Part shown: piece after piece, positions 7,827 to 16,737 of the stretch | Layout: every line of letters begins with the position of its first letter | Numbering within the stretch: position 1 is the stretch's first letter | Assembly (NCBI GenBank): GCA_958405195.1 | Contig: CATYDM010000007.1 | Coordinates: forward strand, 1-64,000 | From: an uncultured Collinsella sp. | Lineage (GTDB): Bacteria > Actinomycetota > Coriobacteriia > Coriobacteriales > Coriobacteriaceae | Direction: 5' to 3' | Length of the DNA stretch: 64,000 nt | Position numbers and translations under genes: made by a program | Notes under the pieces: generated by a model | What the model was told of the DNA's origin: nothing | Database searches by the model: none | The model's input: the letters and a program-made list of their open reading frames with translations, nothing else

Positions 7827-9068
7827 ATGAGGCGTTACTGCAAGCGCGTGGACATCGAGGACGAGGGCTTCTGCCTCGCCGCTGTCCGCGACTTCCTGCG
7901 AGGCAAGAGCGGGCGCAGGGAGGTGCAGGCGCTTCTGGACGAATACGGAGGCGAGGAGGAGCTGGCGCGCTCCCTCGCCGCCGAGATACGCGAGCGGCGC
8001 GTCACGGTCGCACCCATCCAGTACTTCAACCGAATCGAGCCGATCAACGGCAAGCACCGGATAATCGGGCGCGAGACGCCGAAGCACCAGTGCTTCGACT
8101 ACATCGCGGTGAACGGTCTAGCCGAGATGCTCATGGCCAAGATAGGCGACTACCAGACGGCCTCCATACCGGGGCGCGGCCAGATATTCGCCAAGCACGC
8201 CATCGAGAAGTGGATACGCGAGCCGAGGGCCAGGTACTTCATAAAGCTGGACATCCGCAAGTTCTACCCGAGCATCGACCAAGACGTGCTCCGCGCCATG
8301 CTCGCGCGCGACGTGAAGAACGAGGCCCTGCTCTACCTCGTCGGCGTCCTCCTCGACCAGTTCCCGCACGGCCTGAACATCGGCTCGTTCCTAAGCCAAT
8401 ACCTGGCCAACTACTACGCCTCGCGCGCTTACCACTACGCGCAGGAGCGCCTGCGCAAGACGCGCGTGAACAGGCGCACGGGCGTGGTGACGTACAAGCG
8501 CCTCGTGGACCACGTGCTGTTCTACATGGACGACATCCTACTCATGGGCCACGACAAGCGCGACCTGAAGATGGCCGCGCGCCGCCTGTCAAAGTTCGTG
8601 AGGGACGAGCCGCACGTCGAGCTGAAGCCGTGGAAGGTGTGCGCCGTGGACAAGGAGCCGCTGGATATGGTCGGCTTCGTCTTCTACACGTACAAGACAA
8701 CCATCCGGCCGGGCATCTTCCTGCGCGCCAGGCGTGCCTTCATGCTCGCCGGGCGGTCGGAGGTCATACCGCTGCCGCTGGCCCGGCGGTGCATCAGCTA
8801 TTACGGCTACCTGAAACACAGCTGCAGCAAGGGAGTCATCGAGAAATATCACGCGGAGGATACATTCGCACGGTGCAAGGACGTCGTGAGCCTTGCCGAG
8901 ACCGAGAGGAGACTCGATGAGAGTTTATTCGACGGCGGAGCTTCAGGCCGTGGACTACCACGAGCGCCCGGACGGCTTCGCGGACATCAGACTGCGCCGC
9001 AACATCCAGAAGGTGACGCGCGAGCAGATCGACCCTGCCGGAGAAGCCACCGTGGAGTGGCGGGCTGA
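7827..9068 (+). CDS. DGR reverse transcriptase
   Basis: A group II intron-like reverse transcriptase of the diversity-generating class, 413 codons. Visible motifs are: a substrate-binding segment with PKHQCFDYI (85-93) and SIPGRGQIFA (113-122); motif A KLDIRKFYPSI with Asp142; motif B GLNIGSFLSQYLANYY (182-197), whose IGxxxSQ is a DGR hallmark; motif C FYMDDILL with Asp235/236; and a later PLDMVGF segment. It is predicted to make adenine-mutagenised cDNA from TR RNA and drive VR replacement. There is no maturase or endonuclease domain. The last ~50 codons overlap the next gene in another frame and have odd Arg/Pro/His-rich composition, so the functional enzyme may end near residue 363. No avd gene is adjacent. 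Confidence 0.93.
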   Translation: MRRYCKRVDIEDEGFCLAAVRDFLRGKSGRREVQALLDEYGGEEELARSLAAEIRERRVTVAPIQYFNRIEPINGKHRIIGRETPKHQCFDYIAVNGLAEMLMAKIGDYQTASIPGRGQIFAKHAIEKWIREPRARYFIKLDIRKFYPSIDQDVLRAMLARDVKNEALLYLVGVLLDQFPHGLNIGSFLSQYLANYYASRAYHYAQERLRKTRVNRRTGVVTYKRLVDHVLFYMDDILLMGHDKRDLKMAARRLSKFVRDEPHVELKPWKVCAVDKEPLDMVGFVFYTYKTTIRPGIFLRARRAFMLAGRSEVIPLPLARRCISYYGYLKHSCSKGVIEKYHAEDTFARCKDVVSLAETERRLDESLFDGGASGRGLPRAPGRLRGHQTAPQHPEGDARADRPCRRSHRGVAG

Positions 9069-9324
9069 CGAGCAGTACGTCCTCGCCGCCATCTCGAAGG
9101 ACGAGGCCACCGAGGCGTTCGACCAGCTCTGGGAGCAGGCCGTGCGCGACGGCATGACGCTCGACGAGCGAGTCGACGAGACCGAGCAGAGCGCCAGCGA
9201 CAGCGGCGACGCCATCGCGGAGCTCGGCGACCTGGTCGCAGAGCAGCAGTCGGCAATCGAGGACCAAGAGGCCGCACTGGCCGAACTCGGCGACCTCGTG
9301 GCAACCATCAAGGGAGGTGAGTAA
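8917..9324 (+). CDS. Small phage tail-associated protein, coiled coil
   Basis: A 135-residue protein starting at an ATG inside the 3' end of the RT gene, preceded by GAGAGGAG. The first half (MRVYSTAEL..., with VEWRADEQYVLA) is a mixed alpha/beta segment. The second half has heptad-like repeats with a duplicated AELGDLVA unit, suggesting a coiled coil. It is not a recognisable Avd protein (Avd is a basic four-helix bundle; this is acidic). Similar short proteins lie between tail-tip genes and lysis genes in siphophages, but I cannot name a family. Confidence 0.6.
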   Translation: MRVYSTAELQAVDYHERPDGFADIRLRRNIQKVTREQIDPAGEATVEWRADEQYVLAAISKDEATEAFDQLWEQAVRDGMTLDERVDETEQSASDSGDAIAELGDLVAEQQSAIEDQEAALAELGDLVATIKGGE

Positions 9325-9326
9325 CA

Positions 9327-9434
9327 ATGGCGAAGATCTACTACCGCCAAGTCAAGGCCGGAAAGCGCACCATCGAAGAGGTGCCCGAGCTTTGGCGCGA
9401 GAAGGTGCAGAAGATGCTGGACGAGGAGGCCTAA
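9327..9434 (+). CDS. CD1375-like very small phage protein
   Basis: 35 residues: starts MAKIYYRQVKAGKRTIEEVP and ends VQKMLDEEA. The pattern MAK(I/V)Y...IxxGxxTIxxVPxxWxxxVxxLL matches the short CD1375-type proteins found after tail fibre genes in phages of gut Gram-positives. It has a good AGGGAGGTGA site at 9311-9320. Its TAA stop shares bases with the next ATG (TAATG), implying coupling. Function unknown. Confidence 0.7.
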   Translation: MAKIYYRQVKAGKRTIEEVPELWREKVQKMLDEEA

Positions 9435-9769
9435 TGCTCTCCACCGTTATCAGCGGACTGACGCTCGCGGTGGTGACGGGCCTAGCCGGGTATCTCGGCA
9501 GGCAGCTGCATGACATCCGCAAGGAGTACTCGGCCGTCATATCCGCGCAGCGCTCGCAACTGAAGGCCTCCATCGTGCGCAGCTACGAGGAGGCAGAGGC
9601 CCGGGGCTACATCACGGCCATGGAGCTGGACACGCTCAACAAGCGCGCCGACAACTACGCCCTCCTCCACGGTGACACGTACATCGAGACGATCAGGGCG
9701 CACGCGAACACCATGGACATACACGGAAGCATCCCCGAGTACACGCATCCCGAGAACCACAATGGTTAG
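9434..9769 (+). CDS. Small membrane-anchored protein of the lysis module
   Basis: 111 residues. Residues ~3-25 form a hydrophobic, Gly-containing transmembrane segment (LSTVISGLTLAVVTGLAGYL). A charged helix follows, and then a His/Asp-rich tail. It starts at the ATG overlapping the previous stop and lies nine bases before the holin. A single N-terminal helix with a long cytoplasmic or external tail is compatible with an antiholin, a hemolysin XhlA-like protein or a second holin component; the sequence does not decide between them. Confidence 0.55.
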   Translation: MLSTVISGLTLAVVTGLAGYLGRQLHDIRKEYSAVISAQRSQLKASIVRSYEEAEARGYITAMELDTLNKRADNYALLHGDTYIETIRAHANTMDIHGSIPEYTHPENHNG

Positions 9770-9777
9770 GAGCAACT

Positions 9778-10011
9778 ATGAACAAGGACGCGCTCAAGCG
9801 CTGGCTCATCGCCGCAGGAGTCCGCGCCGTGAAGACGGCGGCCCAGACGGCCGTGACGCTCATCGGCTCGACCGCCGTGGCCATCACGTCGCTCGACTGG
9901 GGCCAGATCGCGGCCGTGGCCGCATGCACCGCAGTGGTATCGGTAATCACCTCAATCGCCGGAGTCCCGGAGGTCGAGGAGGGTACCTCGCCGTTTGCGA
10001 TGCGGCACTAG
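9778..10011 (+). CDS. Phage holin, r1t-like
   Basis: 77 residues with two hydrophobic segments (about 20-38 and 44-62) separated by a short turn with SLDWGQ, and the ending SIAGVPEV. This matches the r1t-type holin pattern (WLxAAGVRAxKTxAQTAV ... LTSIAGxPE). Holins form lesions in the membrane to release the endolysin. Preceded by TTAGGAGCAACT. Followed at once by the C39-like peptidase and the GH25 endolysin, completing a lysis cassette. Confidence 0.8.
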   Translation: MNKDALKRWLIAAGVRAVKTAAQTAVTLIGSTAVAITSLDWGQIAAVAACTAVVSVITSIAGVPEVEEGTSPFAMRH

Positions 10012-10028
10012 CGCTACTCGCGGCATCC

Positions 10029-10610
10029 GTGCTCGTCTTCCTCTCTCTCGAGCTAGGGATGCCGCAGGTGCGGACGGCCGGGAAGGCGATACCGACCGTC
10101 TACGACAAGGACGCTCCAGCGCAGGTCCCGACCTACCTCCAGACGGACGAGCGCTGGGGCGCTCTCCCCTATGCGGGGGACGACATCGCAACGAGCGGCT
10201 GCGGCCTCACCAGCGCGGCCATGGCGTACACCCGCCTCACCGGCGAGGAGTGGACGCCGCTGCGGCTCGCGCTGACCGTCGGCGACACGTGCACCACGGA
10301 CGGCCTGAACGACATGCAGAAGTTCTGCGCGTGGATGCGCGCGAACGACGGGGGCCTGTCGAGCACGGGCTTGCTCTACGACCAGCAGGAGGCGCTCGGG
10401 TATGCGGAGCGCGGCTGGATGGTGTTCGGCTCCATGACCGGGCAGCTGCACGAGGGCGGAAGGGCCTACGGTGGCCACATCGTGCTCATATGCGGATGGG
10501 ACGGCGGCACGGCCGACGTCCGCGACCCATACGAGGGACAAGTGAATCTGAACACAGACGAGTTCGCCAGCGTATCGTGGGCGTACTTCATAGCGATAGG
10601 GAGTGATTGA
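10029..10610 (+). CDS. Secreted C39-like (papain-fold) peptidase, lysis module
   Basis: The family pattern is clear: PTYLQTDERWG, then SGCGLTSAAMAYTRLTG with the nucleophilic Cys, GGHIVLICGWD with His, and VRDPYEG. This corresponds to the peptidase C39-like/NlpC-related fold used in some phage lysins to cut peptide cross-links. The start is uncertain. The frame is open far upstream through the holin, and an apparent signal-anchor (LALLAASVLVFLSLELG) begins before the first usable in-frame start. The strong AGGTCGAGGAGGG site at 9971-9983 has no in-frame ATG, GTG or TTG at proper distance. The GTG at 10029 is used here; ATG at 10059 or a non-canonical start near 9990 are alternatives. Confidence 0.7.
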   Translation: MLVFLSLELGMPQVRTAGKAIPTVYDKDAPAQVPTYLQTDERWGALPYAGDDIATSGCGLTSAAMAYTRLTGEEWTPLRLALTVGDTCTTDGLNDMQKFCAWMRANDGGLSSTGLLYDQQEALGYAERGWMVFGSMTGQLHEGGRAYGGHIVLICGWDGGTADVRDPYEGQVNLNTDEFASVSWAYFIAIGSD

Positions 10611-11674
10611 CGGTGCAGGGCATCGACATCAGCAACTACCAGAGGGGCATCGACCTCGACAAGGTCCCGTTCGACTTCATGATCTGCAAGGCTACCGAGG
10701 GCACCGGAATCGTCCACGACACCTGCGACGGCTTCGTCCAGAAGGCCAAGGCGCTCGGGAAGAAGTGGGGCTTCTACCACTTCCTGAACGGCGAAGACCC
10801 GGTGAAGCAGGCCGAGTTCTTCGTATCGCAGACCAAGAACTACTTCGGCAACGGCGTGCCCGCGCTCGATTACGAGATGTACGGCATGGTCCACGGGGCC
10901 GCCGGTGCCAAGAAGTTCCTCGACTGCGTCCACGAGCTGACGGGCATCCGATGCGCGGTCTACATGAGCCGGAGCGTCTGCACCGAGGACGACTGGAGCG
11001 CCGTGGCCAAGGACCACCCGCTGTGGGTCGCCCAGTACGCCAACACGGAGCGCACGGCATACCAGGCGACCCCGTGGCTGCCCTCCGGCGGCTTCGGCGC
11101 GTGGGACGAGTGCGCGCTCCACCAGTACAGCTCCAACGGCCGCCTCGACGGATACGACGGGCCGCTCGACCTCGACATCGCGCACCTCGATGCGGACGGC
11201 TGGGACAGGGTGGCGAACCCCAAGGGCCTGCCCGTGCCCGATGCCAAGCCGAGCGGGACGGTCCCGCAGCCGCAGGAGACGGCGCTCGGGCTGGCCGCCC
11301 GCGTCATGGACGGCACCTACGGCAACGGAGACGCGCGCAAGAAGGCGCTCGGGGACCGCTACGACGAGGTGCAGGAGCTGGTGAACTACGTCCTGAAGAC
11401 GGGAGCCACGGAGCTGGCCGACGCGGTAATCCGTGGGCAGCTCGGCAGCGGCGAGCTTCGCAAGCGCGTGCTCGGCGGCCGCTACGCGGAGGTGCAGGGA
11501 GTGGTCAACGACCGCCTCGGGGCGTCGTCCAAGAAGACCTACACGGTCAAGAGCGGCGACACGCTCTCGGGCATCGCCGCCAAGTACGGCACGGACTACC
11601 AGACGCTGGCCAAGGCGAACGGGCTGGCGAACCCGAACGTGATCTACCCCGGCCAAGTGCTGGTGGTCGGATAG
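10607..11674 (+). CDS. Phage endolysin: GH25 muramidase with CW_7 repeats and LysM
   Basis: 355 residues with three parts. Residues 1-~190 are a GH25 (Cellosyl/Cpl-1) lysozyme domain with GIDISNYQ, FMICKATEG and PALDYEMYG, whose Asp/Glu are catalytic. Two CW_7-type cell-wall repeats follow (~222-262 and ~265-302; pattern GxGxxRKxxLGxRYxEVQxxVN). A LysM domain ends the protein (~308-355; YTVKSGDTLSGIAAKYG). It cleaves the glycan backbone of peptidoglycan at the end of the lytic cycle. The TTG start overlaps the preceding stop (TTGA) and follows TAGGGAG. GTG at 10613 is an alternative. A terminator follows directly, closing the late operon. Confidence 0.93.
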   Translation: MTVQGIDISNYQRGIDLDKVPFDFMICKATEGTGIVHDTCDGFVQKAKALGKKWGFYHFLNGEDPVKQAEFFVSQTKNYFGNGVPALDYEMYGMVHGAAGAKKFLDCVHELTGIRCAVYMSRSVCTEDDWSAVAKDHPLWVAQYANTERTAYQATPWLPSGGFGAWDECALHQYSSNGRLDGYDGPLDLDIAHLDADGWDRVANPKGLPVPDAKPSGTVPQPQETALGLAARVMDGTYGNGDARKKALGDRYDEVQELVNYVLKTGATELADAVIRGQLGSGELRKRVLGGRYAEVQGVVNDRLGASSKKTYTVKSGDTLSGIAAKYGTDYQTLAKANGLANPNVIYPGQVLVVG

Positions 11675-11682
11675 CCAAAAGG

Positions 11683-11715
11683 AAAGGGGAGGCTCCTCGC
11701 GGGGCCTCCCCTTTT
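11683..11715 (+). terminator. Terminator of the prophage late operon
   Basis: AAAGGGGAGGC (11683-11693) pairs perfectly with GCCTCCCCTTT (11704-11714) and is followed by T-rich sequence. It lies nine bases after the endolysin stop. Confidence 0.9.
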
Positions 11716-11805
11716 TCAGTAGTTGCTATTTTAGGCGGCCCGAGAAAACCTGATGAACACGGAGTGCCCGAGCGCCAGTACCTGGGTTCGACTATCTTTG
11801 CAAAT

Positions 11806-11897
11806 GGGGCACCATTTAAATTAAGAAGCCCGTTACCCCCGCGGTGACGGGCTTTTTGCTACCGATATGCCGGGATTCGAACCCGGCAGGGTGCGGA
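11806..11897. repeat. 92-bp direct repeat, copy 1 (att-like, tRNA T-arm plus terminator)
   Basis: Identical to copy 2 (11995-12086). Read on the minus strand it contains a canonical T-arm (CCGGG-TTCGAAT-CCCGG at 11867-11883), a short acceptor-like end, and a GC-rich hairpin (AAGCCCGTCACC...GGTAACGGGCTT) followed by T-rich sequence. That is the layout of a tRNA 3' end with its terminator, but no D-arm or anticodon arm can be folded from the flanking bases. Such fragments are expected at phage attachment sites in tRNA genes. Confidence 0.6.
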
Positions 11898-11994
11898 GCT
11901 GAGGAAACGCGCAAGCGTTTTCCAGCGCAGCACGCAAGGAGCGAAGCGACGAAGCGGAAGCGGGCGGCGCCAGCCGCACGCGGATATCCCGCTG

Positions 11995-12086
11995 GGGGCA
12001 CCATTTAAATTAAGAAGCCCGTTACCCCCGCGGTGACGGGCTTTTTGCTACCGATATGCCGGGATTCGAACCCGGCAGGGTGCGGA
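11995..12086. repeat. 92-bp direct repeat, copy 2 (att-like)
   Basis: Perfect copy of 11806-11897, 189 bp further on. It marks the probable right boundary of prophage DNA: lysis genes lie to the left, and housekeeping genes start 365 bp to the right. The 97 bp between the copies contain short self-complementary stretches (GAAACGCGCAAGCGTTTTC) and no gene. Confidence 0.6.
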
Positions 12087-12123
12087 CCCCGGCATCATCG
12101 CAAAGCCAGCGGGTAAAAAATGG

Positions 12124-12312
12124 CAAATATGAGTACTGTTACCATTTTAGTTACAGCGATTTCATGCCTTCAGAAGGCGATTTAGCCGTCAGGCGTCCTA
12201 CGGCGGAAAAATTGCAGACGTTTATCGGCTAAGTACTTGGACATATGTTGCGTAATACTGCATATTTTGTAAAAAGATAATGCTACAGGACTTGTGACAG
12301 TACTCATATTTG
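12124..12312. repeat. Element bounded by a 16-bp perfect inverted repeat
   Basis: CAAATATGAGTACTGT (12124-12139) and its exact reverse complement (12297-12312) enclose 157 bp of AT-rich DNA without a plausible gene. It sits between the prophage end and the glutamine synthetase terminator. Size and ends resemble a small non-autonomous insertion or a structured RNA; nothing further can be told from one copy. Confidence 0.5.
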
Positions 12313-12384
12313 ACGTTTTTTGCCCACGACCCCTTATTACGTGGGCGAATCAGTTGCAAAACGGACTCCTAAACGTCCTTCGCA

Positions 12385-12420
12385 AACAAAAACCGGGGCC
12401 CACATGATGCGGACCCCGGC
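12385..12420 (-). terminator. Terminator of glutamine synthetase gene
   Basis: On the minus strand CCGGGGTCC (12419-12411) pairs with GGCCCCGG (12400-12393), followed by a T-rich run. It lies 31 bases after the glnN stop. Confidence 0.85.
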
Positions 12421-12450
12421 TCAATACCGTGACGATATGTCAGTTACGCT

Positions 12451-14538
<2,088 letters not shown>

Positions 14539-14617
14539 ACGGAACTCCCTTCGTATCGGCACCGCGTGAGAAGCGGTGTTGATTACTAACGAACGAGTCA
14601 TAGCTTAGACTCGCCGT

Positions 14618-14655
14618 GTTTCCGCGACATTACCGTTATGTTGCTGTCGCGAAAC
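14618..14655. promoter_or_regulatory. Palindromic GlnR-like operator upstream of glnN
   Basis: A 38-bp inverted structure: GTTTC-N6-ATTAC on one side and GTTGC-N6-GAAAC on the other. The inner arms GCGACA/TGTCGC pair. Each half resembles the actinobacterial GlnR box GTnAC-N6-GAAAC with one mismatch. Position upstream of a glutamine synthetase gene supports nitrogen regulation, but no regulator gene is in view. Confidence 0.45.
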
Positions 14656-14964
14656 CAATCAATGAGGTTACCCTATCGAGGCGGCGTTGCCACCCTCAAC
14701 AGCCAATCAACTGTATAAATAGCAGACCTCTCCCCATGGTTTAAGGGTAGTCAATTTGGGATGGAGCTCTATTAACTGGTATTTTGCATCAGATACCAGT
14801 CTTTATAGTCCGTGCCCAGATTAGCCGCTCTGTTATAGATAAAGCCGATAGCAAGGCATCTTTGATTGGTATCCTCAAATAGCGAGTGAAACTCCACCGT
14901 GACACAGTGGTGCTGTAGAATCCTTACAACACATCACACTATTACGTATCTAGAGGAGCACGAT
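14656..14964. other. Divergent intergenic region glnN/metF
   Basis: About 310 bp without a gene. It contains an 8-bp hairpin ACTGGTAT/ATACCAGT (14775-14800) and a GAGGAG ribosome site (14953-14958) for metF. I see no B12 or SAM riboswitch core motif. Promoters for both genes should lie here, but no convincing -35/-10 pair stands out. Confidence 0.5.
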
Positions 14965-15837
14965 ATGCGCGTCGACGAGGTTTTTAAGCAGGCAGCATCC
15001 CAGGGCACCGCACCCGTTTCGTTTGAGATGTTCCCGCCCAAGGGCGAGCTTACCCTCGACACGGCTCGCGAAGTGGCAGGCAATCTGTGCAAGCTTTCGC
15101 CGAGCTTTGTCTCGGTCACCTGCTCGGCTGGCGGCTCGGGCAACGGCGCCACCACCGCCCCCATCGCGCATATGATTACGAGCGAATTCGATACACCCTC
15201 GGTGGCACACCTTACCTGCGTGGGCCGCTCGCACGCCGATATCGCCGCCAAGATCGACGAGTATCGCACCGCCGGCGTGGAAAACATCCTGGCCCTGCGT
15301 GGCGATCTCCCTGCCGGCGCGACCGAGGACGACAAGCCCGCCTCGGACTACGCCTACGCCCGCGACCTCATCCCCGAGCTCGTCGACGCCGGCTTTTGCG
15401 TGGGCGCCGCAGCCTACCCCGAGGGCCACATTGCCTGTGAGGATCTCAACCTCTCGGTCGAACACCTCAAGCAAAAACAGGACGCTGGCGCGAGCTTCTT
15501 TGTGACGCAGCTCTTCTTTGATAACGAGTGCTTCTACCGTTTTCGCGAGCTTGCCGACAAGGCCGGCATCACCGTGCCCATTACCGCGGGCATCATGCCG
15601 TTTATGGGCAAGTCACAGATCAGCCGCATGGTCTTTATGTGCGGCGCGTCGCTGCCCTCCCCCGTCATCAAGATTCTCGCCAAGTACGAGAATGACCCCG
15701 AGAGCCTGCAGGCAGCTGGTGTAGATTATGCAGCCCGCCAGCTTTGCGACCTCAAGGAGCACGGCGCCGACGGCCTGCACCTGTACACTATGAACCGTCC
15801 TGCGATCGCCGCGACCATTATGGAGCGCCTGGGGTAA
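14965..15837 (+). CDS. metF: 5,10-methylenetetrahydrofolate reductase
   Basis: 290 residues, normal for bacterial MetF. It reduces methylene-THF to 5-methyl-THF, the methyl donor for methionine synthase. Visible family features are VSFEMFPPKGE near the N-terminus, FVSVTCSAGG, the NILALRGDLP loop that binds FAD/folate, GASFFVTQLFFD and VPITAGIMP. The ATG at 14965 has GAGGAG eight bases upstream. Its TAA shares a base with the next gene's ATG (TAATG), so the two are coupled. The next gene, a MetH reactivation domain, and metH further on place this in a methionine/one-carbon cluster. Confidence 0.95.
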   Translation: MRVDEVFKQAASQGTAPVSFEMFPPKGELTLDTAREVAGNLCKLSPSFVSVTCSAGGSGNGATTAPIAHMITSEFDTPSVAHLTCVGRSHADIAAKIDEYRTAGVENILALRGDLPAGATEDDKPASDYAYARDLIPELVDAGFCVGAAAYPEGHIACEDLNLSVEHLKQKQDAGASFFVTQLFFDNECFYRFRELADKAGITVPITAGIMPFMGKSQISRMVFMCGASLPSPVIKILAKYENDPESLQAAGVDYAARQLCDLKEHGADGLHLYTMNRPAIAATIMERLG

Positions 15838-16628
15838 TGGAAAAACCGCACATCGATACAACCGCTGTCGAAGTGCCGGCCGACCTTGCGTCGCCGGCGC
15901 TTTACCGTGTCGATGCTGCGCACCATCCCCGTGTCGACCGTGCCGAGATGCTGCGGTATCTGGGTTACGGCGGCCAGCAGATCGAGCCCGAACTGTCACG
16001 ACGTATTGAGCTTGTGGTCGAGCGTCTGGAATTGGACATTGAGCCCCGTGGCGTGCGCCGCGTGTTTGCCGTCGATGCCACGGGTGTGGACGAGCAGGGA
16101 GAACCTTGCATTCGCCTGGTCGGCACCAACGTTGAGCTGCGCGGTCGCGATATCTATCGACATCTCAAAGATGCCCGCTTTGCCGCGCTCATGGCATGTA
16201 CCCTCGGCATGGACGCCGAGCGTCGCCTGCGCACCACGGGAGCCCAACATCCCCTGGAGGGCGCCGTGCTCGACGCCGCGTGCTCCGCTTACGTGGAAGC
16301 CGCCGTTGAGCAAATGGACCAGCAGGTCAAGACGGACGCCGCCGTTCATGGGCTCGCCGGCAACTGGCGCTTTAGTCCCGGCTACGGCGACTGCCCGCTC
16401 TCGGCCCAGCGCTCAATCGTGGCTGCGCTCAACGCCACGCGGCTCATCGGGCTTACCGTCACACCCACCAGCCTACTCATGCCCACCAAGAGCGTGACCG
16501 CGGTGATCGGCCTGTTCGAAGGCGAAGTCCACGACGCCCAAAGCCGCCCCACCTGCAATATCTGCCGCATGCGCGAGCACTGCCGCTTCCGCGCCGCCCA
16601 CACCACCTGCTATTCGCATTCTGAATAA
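15837..16628 (+). CDS. Stand-alone methionine synthase reactivation domain protein
   Basis: 263 residues resembling the C-terminal activation domain of MetH (Met_synt_B12), which binds S-adenosylmethionine and re-methylates oxidised cob(II)alamin. Key segments are RFSPGYGDCPLSAQ, LLMPTKSVTAVIGL and a C-terminal Cys cluster (CNICRMREHCRFR). In Escherichia coli this domain is fused to MetH. Here the MetH encoded at 18858 stops after its B12 domain, so this protein presumably supplies the missing function in trans, as in other split systems. It overlaps metF by one base. A restriction-modification pair now separates it from metH. Confidence 0.85.
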   Translation: MEKPHIDTTAVEVPADLASPALYRVDAAHHPRVDRAEMLRYLGYGGQQIEPELSRRIELVVERLELDIEPRGVRRVFAVDATGVDEQGEPCIRLVGTNVELRGRDIYRHLKDARFAALMACTLGMDAERRLRTTGAQHPLEGAVLDAACSAYVEAAVEQMDQQVKTDAAVHGLAGNWRFSPGYGDCPLSAQRSIVAALNATRLIGLTVTPTSLLMPTKSVTAVIGLFEGEVHDAQSRPTCNICRMREHCRFRAAHTTCYSHSE

Positions 16629-16737
16629 AATGTCAATTGATGGCACGGTATCGAGGGAATCTCATCCGTATGTAAGCGGATGTCCTCACAAACAAGTACC
16701 ATTAGATGCCAAATAACAACTATCTGAAAGCCAGTAC

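Noticed and set aside
8917..9324. Avd accessory protein
   Set aside because: Acidic, with an N-terminal mixed fold and coiled-coil end; lacks the basic four-helix pattern of Avd.
11806..12117. Complete tRNA gene on the minus strand
   Set aside because: Only T-arm and a partial acceptor end can be built; no D-arm or anticodon arm in the flanking sequence of either copy.
14656..14964. Cobalamin or SAM riboswitch before metF
   Set aside because: No recognisable B12-box or SAM aptamer core could be found by eye in the leader.
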